Part shown: in pieces, positions 57,721 through 64,000 of the stretch | Numbering within the stretch: the stretch's first letter is position 1 | Layout of the letters: each line of letters begins with the position of its first letter | Assembly (NCBI GenBank): GCA_010015655.1 | Contig: ML976733.1 | Span: 298,155-362,154, forward strand | Direction: 5' to 3' | Length of the DNA: 64,000 nucleotides | Origin: Bimuria novae-zelandiae CBS 107.79 | Taxonomy: Eukaryota; Ascomycota; Dothideomycetes; Pleosporales; Didymosphaeriaceae | Made by a program: the position numbers and the translations under genes | The notes under the pieces: model-generated | The model's database searches: none | What the model was told of the DNA's origin: nothing | The model's input: the letters and a program-made list of their open reading frames with translations, nothing else

Positions 57721-58073
57721 GGCTGTCCTATCTATATGCCCTATCTAATTTATAGCAAATAATGGAAAAACCGAGATCACTCAAAATCGTCTAGTTGCCC
57801 AATTGCAGGAGCGATGCCGCCTTAGGTTGAGTCCAGTTGCCCATGCTCATGACACTCTACACCTACCTCGTTAAGAACCTTGAGTAGTGTCTGCCTGCCC
57901 TGAAAAGCTTACTTGGGCCAAAAATCGCTGGCAACTTTTTCTACCCGGTCCTACACCACGGCAAACTGAGGAGCTGCGAATGTGACTAAGCTCGGCTAAT
58001 TGTTTCGCCGGATCGTGAACCTCCGCGTGTCTACACCACCTCTTGGGAGCTGCAGTCAATTGCGCCTGCAGCC
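57721..58073. other. Intergenic between CDC123 and COG1
   Basis: 353 bp without a gene; it must hold the CDC123 3' end and the COG1 promoter, both genes reading rightward. Confidence 0.6.
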
Positions 58074-60578
58074 ATGGCGGCCGAAGCGCCGGACCCACGG
58101 ACTTTTAAGAGCTGGGAGGATGCATTTCAGTACCCTGTCCCTGTTGTGCGCAAGCTGGAGCAGCAGCTTCGCTCCAATGCGGATGAGAACCGCGAGAAGC
58201 TGCGCTCGCTCGTGGGGTAAGACAAGCAATTGATACGGGCTATCATGCTTCAAGGATGCGTGCTAAACTATTCATACAGAGCGAGCTACCGCGATCTTCT
58301 CGATACGGCCGAAACGATTATCGACATGGAAGTACGCATGGAGCAAGTCGAGGGAAAGCTCGCAAAAGTTGGGCACAATTGCAATTCGCGGACGCTGGAG
58401 CGAATCACGAACAGTGCGGTCAGAATGGATACATACAAGCGTATTCGCGGTCAGGAACATACACGTTAGGATCAAGGAGCATAGAGGCTGACGGACACAG
58501 ATCTAGAGCGCTACACGTTCGCCTCGCAGCTCGCCGTCCTCCGCAGCTCCCCTGTCGTTATGACACGCCTCATGAAGAGTGAAGGGTCGTACCTGCTGAT
58601 CGCAAAGGTTCTGGTCATATCGCGACTGCTGCACAAGGCATTGGCGCAGTTAGCACACAAACCTCCAATCGTGGACCAGCTCTGGGACCGTCTGCTTTTA
58701 GTCCGTGGGAAGTTGATCAAGCAGATAGAGAAGCGTATGGGTAGCGCGGAGGGGGATAACGCTGAGCTCGTGGAGAGCATGTGCGCTTATGCTCTTGTGA
58801 CGAGTTCAACACCGAGCGACGTACTACACCACTTTCACAAGATGCGATTAGAAAAGGTGGTCAAGTCGCTCCAACATGGCGATGGTGAGCTTTCGAAACA
58901 TGGAATCAGCGCGCTGAAACTGTGCATACAGACGTGTCACGATACGCAGGTGATATTCCCTCGACGCCTGGCAGACTCGTTGGCAAAGCTCAAGACACAC
59001 CCATTGATTCAAGACCATGACATCCGTGCCTTATACGAGCTCAATTTGGATGTACACGATCGTTGGATCGGCGACGAGGCGCGCAACTACACACCCTGGC
59101 CGCGCCACGACGAGCTTCAGCGTGCAGAGGCAGAGCGGATACTCCAGCAGTGGTCGCGGCAGGCCATATCAGCTTTCCTCAAGGGTACAAAGAGCGCACT
59201 GGAGAAGGAGACTCGTTTGACAGAGGTTGCTTCGCTTCGGCAGGAACTCATCGAGACATGGATCCTGTCCGGTTCACGTATGGCGGGCGTGAAGTCAGCA
59301 AACGTATTGGACGATCTACGCGACACAATGAATAGTCACCTGGAGAATATCGTTCGTCTGCGATCACAGAGCCTCCGGACCGTAGTCGTCGAGCTATCGA
59401 CCGTGCTTTCGTCACCAGCTTCAATCCAGCCATCCAATCTGTCCCTGTGGGGCACATATCCCAAATCGGCAGACATTTCGAATGGCGCTCAGGCATTCAA
59501 GTCCACACTTGTCAACATCCACCAGGGCCGCGACAACTCTGTAGTAGGTATCGTCTCGGCATTTGACGCATGGGCAGATTCCATCATGGCGGTCAAGAGC
59601 ATAGTCAAGTCGATGAAGGAAGCGCGATGGGACGACACATTTGCCGATGATGTGGACGACGAAGATGACGACGAAGAATTCGGCGATTCAAAACAGACAC
59701 TACTCAGTGATGACGATCCGCGTTTACTAGAGGAAGCCACGCACGAAGCGCTCGCCAACGCGCTGCAAAATCTAGGGAAAAGCTTCGCCCAAATCGTAGC
59801 GCAGGTCACTGAAGACAGCGACGAGACCGATGTTCCAAAGGTCTGCTTCGTCCTAAGAGTCACGCGAGAGATTGGAGAGCGCATACCGAAACTCAAACTA
59901 CAAGATAAAGCGTCGTCGCTTGCGACACCGTTCACGCCTGCATTGCTGAAACCATTACATCAGGCACTGGCATCACACATTGCCTGGCCGTCAACAGATG
60001 CGTACGCAAAGGTGGTCAAAAGTACTCTGAAGGCGAAGACCAAGAGCCATGTCTTATGGGAAGGCCACCCTGCGCTACCGGCGCAGCCCTCGCCTAGTGC
60101 AGTGCGGTATCTGCAAAGCTTGACCAAGGCGATGGCGGCCTACGGGAACGATCTCTGGGCCCCGCTTGCTGTGGAGCAGATCAAAGCGAGTGCGACCGAG
60201 CTTGTGGTGCCTTCTTTTAAGGAACACTTGGACGCGATACAGAAGCTCGGAGAGCCGCCTGTGACGGCGGAAAAGGTTGAGGATACGACCGAGCAGGACG
60301 ACGCGGATGTCGAGGAGAAGCCGTCCACTGAGCAGCCTAATGGCGAACAGGACTTCCAAGCACAGCCGTCGCCTGAGCTAAGGGATCAAAAACTCAAGCA
60401 AGCGCTCTTCGACATGCTGTATATCCAGCGCTTCATTGGAGGCGTACAGGTGTCTTCTGATGCCATTGACAGCATTGTGGACGGTCAGAGTCTGGATGAG
60501 AGCAGCAAAGCGAGGCTGAGGAAGAGCGCGGCTGAGTACGCGAGGAAAACGTATTTACTTTTTGCGCTATTGGCGTAG
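58074..60578 (+). CDS. COG1: Conserved oligomeric Golgi complex subunit 1
   Basis: Exons 58074-58216, 58280-58449 and 58501-60578; 2391 nt, 796 residues. Intron 1 (63 nt, GCTAAAC branch) is clear and joins LRSLVG to ASYRDLLDTAETIIDMEVRM, the COG1/Vps51-type N-terminal helix. Intron 2 is read as GTCAGG...ACACAG (51 nt). A donor 15 nt downstream would leave an unusually short 36-nt intron and add five residues. Then comes LERYTFASQLAVLRSSP, as in other COG1 proteins. The remainder is long and helical, with an acidic loop (DDVDDEDDDEEFGD, near 59650). COG tethers vesicles for retrograde traffic within the Golgi. The C-terminus diverges, as is common in this family. Confidence 0.88.
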
Positions 60579-60732
60579 TAGAGATACCCTGCATATATAT
60601 GAAAATCGTGCATCTTCTGCCTCTCTCGCTTGATGTGCGACTGTTCCGAACGTGCAATGTACTACACGGTGGTTTATTCAAGTAACGATCGTTGTACCCT
60701 CAACTTCACAATCCCTTCCTCGGTCATACTAT

Positions 60733-62478
60733 CTACCCCCTCCCCGCAACAGCAACACGCAGCCTATGTCCAACATGCGCCACCCTCTCCCCTTCCATTT
60801 CACTCTTATGGTGTCTATGAAACTGTCGTCCCCCTTTGTGCCAGTGCCACTCCCATTCACCCCCCTCATCATCTTCGTCATCATCATCCCAGTCCTCGTC
60901 ATCATCGCACCAGCAGTCGTCGTCCTCGTCGGGGTCGCACGATCCCCAGGGATCACCCGTTGGTGTGGGGATTGGTAGAGCGGGGCGACTCGTGCGCGAG
61001 GGGAGGGTTGTGAGTGTGCTGGGGGTGGGGCGGGATGTTGGTGGTAATGGTGGTGAGGGTCGGGATGTAGGGGGTGAGGACCGAGACGTTGGCGGGGCAG
61101 GAGGGGAAGGGCGGGATGTTGGTGGAGCGGGAGGTGACGGTCTCGATGTCGGCGGAGCGGGAGGTGAGGGCCGAGACGTTGGTGGAGCGGGAGGCGAGGG
61201 TCGAGACGTTGGGGGTGCAGGTGGTGACGGTCTCAATGTCGGCGGAGCGGAAGGAGAAGGTCTCGAGGTCGGTGGGAGTGGTGGACGCGTGGGCTGAGAC
61301 GTGGGAGGAGCAGGAGGTGACGGCCGTGACGTCGGTGGAGCGGGAGGAGAGGGCCGCAATGTCGGTGGTGCAGGAGGCGAAGGCCTTGATGTAGGGGGTG
61401 GTGGGCGCGTAGGCAGGGATGTGGGCGGACCTGGTGGACTAGGTCGCGAGGTTGGCCGTCCGGGCTTGGACAATGATGGAATAGGAGGGATGGCCCTTGT
61501 GGTCGGTCGCGGCGGGAGCCTCGTCGAATTGAATATCGGTGGCGAAGGCCTGATTGTTGGGAATGGCGGCCTAGACCTCGAAGACGACGGGATCGGAGGG
61601 ATCGACCTTGTAGTTGGTCGTGGAGGTAGTATGGTCGCGTTGAAAACTGGTGGCGAAGGCCGTATTGTTGGAACACTCCGCGTGGGCAGACTTAGCGTGG
61701 GAACCGGCAGCCTAGATCTCGACGAGGTTGGAACAGGAGGGATTGGTCTGGAGGAAGAGATCGGTGGTAGAGGCCTTGTCGTGGGGATAGGCGGTAACAC
61801 GACAGTCGTATTGACACCAGGCGGCGATGGCCGGACCGTCGGTATGCTCAATGAAGGTTGACTTAGCGACGGGAGTGTGTACGTTGGAAACCCGCCCGTC
61901 GAGTTGAAGACCGGCGGGGGTAGCGATGGCCGAACAGTCGGCAAAGTCAACGTCGGAATCGGCGGGAGCGATGTCACGGGTAGAGTGAATGAAGGACGCG
62001 CAGTTGAGTTGAGGACCGGAAGAGTGGGAACGACAGTCGGAATACTGAGGCTTGGGAGAGACAAGCTTGTAGGCAGCGACACAGTGGGAAACACCGTACT
62101 TGAGACGTTCACACTCGGCAGTGGTAGCGACAAAGAAGGAGTTATCACTGAAGGAATCGAAAAGGATGAAATCGACAATGTGGTAGGTCCCACCTTCGTG
62201 GAGATGGAGCTCGAGAGGTTGACCGCGGGCACTGTTGGGAGGGTTGGTAGCGCTGTCGGAATGGAGACGATCGACGAGGAAGGAACCGAAAGCGTGGGGA
62301 GTACGATCGAAGGGCTACCAGACGGAATGCCGAAGCTAAGGGATGCGGAGACGGACGCAGAAGGTAAACTTGCCGACGTCGAAGGAAGAGGGATCCCAGA
62401 TGGAAGACTCCATGTGAAATTCTGCGCCGTGACGATGCCGAACAAGCTCAGCAGCGTAAGAGAAGCTTCCACGATCAT
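60733..62478 (-). CDS. Secreted proline/serine/threonine-rich repeat protein
   Basis: Open frame of 581 residues with a clean signal peptide (MIVEASLTLLSLFGIVTAQ). After it comes a Ser/Thr/Pro/Val-rich stalk (residues about 20-330), likely heavily O-glycosylated, then a tandem array of PPTSRPSPPA units (encoded near 61020-61430). The end is very acidic with CDPDEDDDCWCDDDEDWDDD, followed by a His/Trp-rich HWHKGGRQFHRHHK. No catalytic domain and no GPI-type hydrophobic tail are seen. It is probably a cell-wall or extracellular matrix protein. The last 20 residues may change if a small intron was missed. The plus-strand frames over this region are mirror images of the repeat. Confidence 0.7.
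   Translation of the reverse strand: MIVEASLTLLSLFGIVTAQNFTWSLPSGIPLPSTSASLPSASVSASLSFGIPSGSPSIVLPTLSVPSSSIVSIPTALPTLPTVPAVNLSSSISTKVGPTTLSISSFSIPSVITPSLSLPLPSVNVSSTVFPTVSLPTSLSLPSLSIPTVVPTLPVLNSTARPSFTLPVTSLPPIPTLTLPTVRPSLPPPVFNSTGGFPTYTLPSLSQPSLSIPTVRPSPPGVNTTVVLPPIPTTRPLPPISSSRPIPPVPTSSRSRLPVPTLSLPTRSVPTIRPSPPVFNATILPPRPTTRSIPPIPSSSRSRPPFPTIRPSPPIFNSTRLPPRPTTRAIPPIPSLSKPGRPTSRPSPPGPPTSLPTRPPPPTSRPSPPAPPTLRPSPPAPPTSRPSPPAPPTSQPTRPPLPPTSRPSPSAPPTLRPSPPAPPTSRPSPPAPPTSRPSPPAPPTSRPSPPAPPTSRPSPPAPPTSRSSPPTSRPSPPLPPTSRPTPSTLTTLPSRTSRPALPIPTPTGDPWGSCDPDEDDDCWCDDDEDWDDDDEDDEGGEWEWHWHKGGRQFHRHHKSEMEGERVAHVGHRLRVAVAGRG
61020..61430 (-). repeat. Tandem 30-bp repeats coding for PPTSRPSPPA-type units
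   Basis: On the plus strand the unit reads GGTGGAGCGGGAGGTGAGGG and then TCGAGACGTT, repeated with small changes about a dozen times. Such arrays commonly vary in length between strains. Confidence 0.8.
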
Positions 62479-63643
62479 GATAGATCACACTCGTGTTCTC
62501 CAAAGAGTTCACAAAACTGGTAACTACTACACAGGCTTCGCCGATGCGCAACACCTGTTTGCTTTATGCCTTCATGCTCATCAGCGAGCGGGCCATTGCC
62601 GATGGACCGATTGCACCAGGCACCTTGCCGGCGTCAATATTAAAAAATGCTGCTGAGGACCAGGGGAAAGTAGAAAAGGCGCTTTCTAACGTATTGCCCT
62701 GCTGCATGTGGCATATCTTTGCTGTGTTAGGTGCGGTAGAATATATGTACAAGGAGATGCAGCGCTCTCGATCCTCAGAAGGTAGCACAGTATCGTGTAA
62801 TATGCAGCCCGTATATGATGCCGCATGTCGACCGCGTAGTAAATCTCTACCCATTATGAGAGCCGGTACCCAGTCGTGTAGGTACAAAGTCGGGTAAGAC
62901 AGTTCTATTTGATTGTGTCTTAGCCCTGTGTGTTATCCCGGGATAAGTAGTGCAGTAGCTGACTGCACCTACTTTGTGCTCGACCGTTAGGCATTAATAT
63001 TCCATTCAGACGCGTGGAGAACCAGGGGAAGGCGTCCAAAATGGAGGTTAGATTCTCCAATGCAGCAGACAGCTCAATACGCGACCTTGCTTGAGAAACA
63101 CACGATCTGCTCCGGATGGAGATCTCCATTCACCCATCCCGCCTTAGCTGAGGGCTGGCCAAGCCCGGTAAAGAAGGTCATATATTAAGGTACGTCCACA
63201 CCCCGGAGCATGACGACAAGTTAATGAGAAAACTTTGAATTCTGTTTGGCGCCTCTCGAGCAGAACTGCCGATCATTCCTATTCGTGTTCGGCCATTCAT
63301 ACCGACATTTAAATGTTGGTTGTGAGGATGCCGCAATCGGACGTAGGATTGCGTGCCAGACTGATGCAAAAGTAAGATCGATTTTTCCTCCAGACGATCC
63401 AACGATCACGTATATCTTGTATTTATGACTGCTCCTGTGCTCAAAGTGGTCGGGCTTTCATATTGATCGTGCCCGATGCTTCGGGCGGGTCCAATGGCAT
63501 AGATTGAGTCCATAGAGGTTAGATGCAAGATCGCCGCAACGCATACATTCGAGGGGAAGGCGATGCCGCTGAGGTAGTTTCGACCGGCATTGTGGCGCAA
63601 AAGAGCTTCATCATATTAATCAGCAACTTCTTCTAAGCGATTA
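62479..63643. other. Intergenic, 1.2 kb, no convincing gene
   Basis: Between the secreted protein gene and the pogo element at the right edge. It contains the dispersed repeat at 62918-62963. Short frames on both strands (e.g. 62493-62897, 62564-62887) lack any recognisable content. Confidence 0.6.
62918..62963 (+). repeat. 46-bp dispersed repeat (partner 49952-49997)
   Basis: See the partner entry. This copy is richer in C and G (ATCCCGGGATAAG), so it may be the less mutated one. Confidence 0.5.
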
Positions 63644-64000
63644 CCGTGTCCGTGCGCGTAATGCCCGGATTCGCGTAATGCCCGCGCAGCACCAAACACC
63701 CTAACTTCAGCACGCGATAACTCCACCAATATGGATCCGTATCAGGATGCGATTGATGAAATCGAATCGCGAGAGCCAGGAGAAGATTTTTCATATACAG
63801 AAGTGGCTACTAGGCGTGGACTTGAGCGATCTACGTTGGGCCGAAGGCATCGGGGAGTAACGCGCCCTCGACAGGTCAAGAACATCAACCAGCAGAAACT
63901 CACCCCACAGCAAGAGGAGGAGCTTGTTCAATATATCAAAAGACTCACAGAGAGACATATGCCTCCTACTAGAGAGATGATACAGAACTTCGCCTCTACG
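63644..64000 (+). mobile_element. Left end of an apparently undamaged Fot1/pogo-like transposon
   Basis: A TA (63642-63643) precedes the terminal repeat CCGTGTCCGTGCGCGTAATG. The terminal region contains GCGTAATGCCC twice, separated by GGATTC. It then runs collinear with the RIP-damaged copy ending at 28241, but with CG and CA intact. The element continues beyond the window. Confidence 0.9.
63731..64000 (+). CDS. Fot1/pogo-like transposase, N-terminal part (runs off the window)
   Basis: The frame is open from ATG 63731 to the last base, 90 codons without a stop. It starts MDPYQDAIDEIESREPGEDF. A probable helix-turn-helix follows (YTEVATRRGLERSTLGRRHR), then TPQQEEELVQYIKRLTERHM and PPTREMIQNFAS. 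This is the usual order in this superfamily: a psq-type N-terminal helix-turn-helix, then the CENP-B-type DNA-binding half (around PPTREMI). The catalytic DDE domain would lie to the right. Compared with the damaged copy at 28153, every difference I checked is C:G here and T:A there, so this copy has so far escaped RIP and could be active. Confidence 0.88.
   Translation, partial: MDPYQDAIDEIESREPGEDFSYTEVATRRGLERSTLGRRHRGVTRPRQVKNINQQKLTPQQEEELVQYIKRLTERHMPPTREMIQNFAST

Noticed and set aside
60836..62656. Long plus-strand frames rich in Gly, Val and Asp opposite the secreted protein
   Set aside because: They are the antisense reading of a 30-bp repeat; the minus strand has the signal peptide and better composition.

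Overview
The window comes from a filamentous ascomycete (Pezizomycotina, most likely Dothideomycetes). The evidence is compact genes with short GT-AG introns (mostly 48-70 nt), single-copy housekeeping genes (actin, ECM16, FES1, ELP5, CWC21, CDC123, COG1), and a separate AT-rich compartment of transposons whose decay matches repeat-induced point mutation (RIP: CpA to TpA, with CAA/CAG/CGA turned into stop codons).

Region 1 (1-28,486) is a nested graveyard of transposons. A Ty3/gypsy-type element (minus strand, left end outside the window) is split by a Ty1/copia-type element (176-bp LTRs, 5-bp target duplication). Then come a fragment of one Fot1/pogo-like transposase and a second pogo-like element running from 28,241 down to 12,338. 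That second element was split twice: by a complete 6.8-kb gypsy element (451-bp LTRs, TAAAG duplication) and by a tandem pair of LINE-derived elements flanked by three identical 12-bp repeats. Cutting the insertions out gives back an element of about 2.1 kb with a continuous, RIP-damaged transposase frame. The gypsy element carries an antisense reading frame with a textbook Zn2Cys6 cysteine pattern.

Region 2 (28,487-35,314) is an accessory transition zone. A C2H2 zinc-finger gene is bracketed by long terminal inverted repeats. Next to it is a Clr5-ankyrin-ZZ gene with about 20 nearly identical 99-bp ankyrin units, three of which carry in-frame TAG codons exactly where their neighbours have CAG.

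Region 3 (35,315-62,478) is ordinary euchromatin: ECM16 (ribosome biogenesis helicase), a PAC3-type proteasome assembly chaperone, actin, FES1 (Hsp70 exchange factor), an MFS transporter, a decayed HMG-box-like gene, ELP5 (Elongator), an atypical SDR protein, an unknown conserved-looking gene, CWC21 (spliceosome), CDC123 (eIF2 assembly), COG1 (Golgi tethering) and a secreted proline/serine-rich repeat protein. These genes do not form an operon-like functional unit; several pairs share divergent promoters (ECM16/PAC3, actin/FES1, ELP5/SDR, CWC21/CDC123).

Region 4 (63,644-64,000) is the left end of an apparently undamaged copy of the same pogo family that lies RIP-mutated at 12.3-28.2 kb. All intron positions are my reading of splice signals and frame continuity; no alignment was run.
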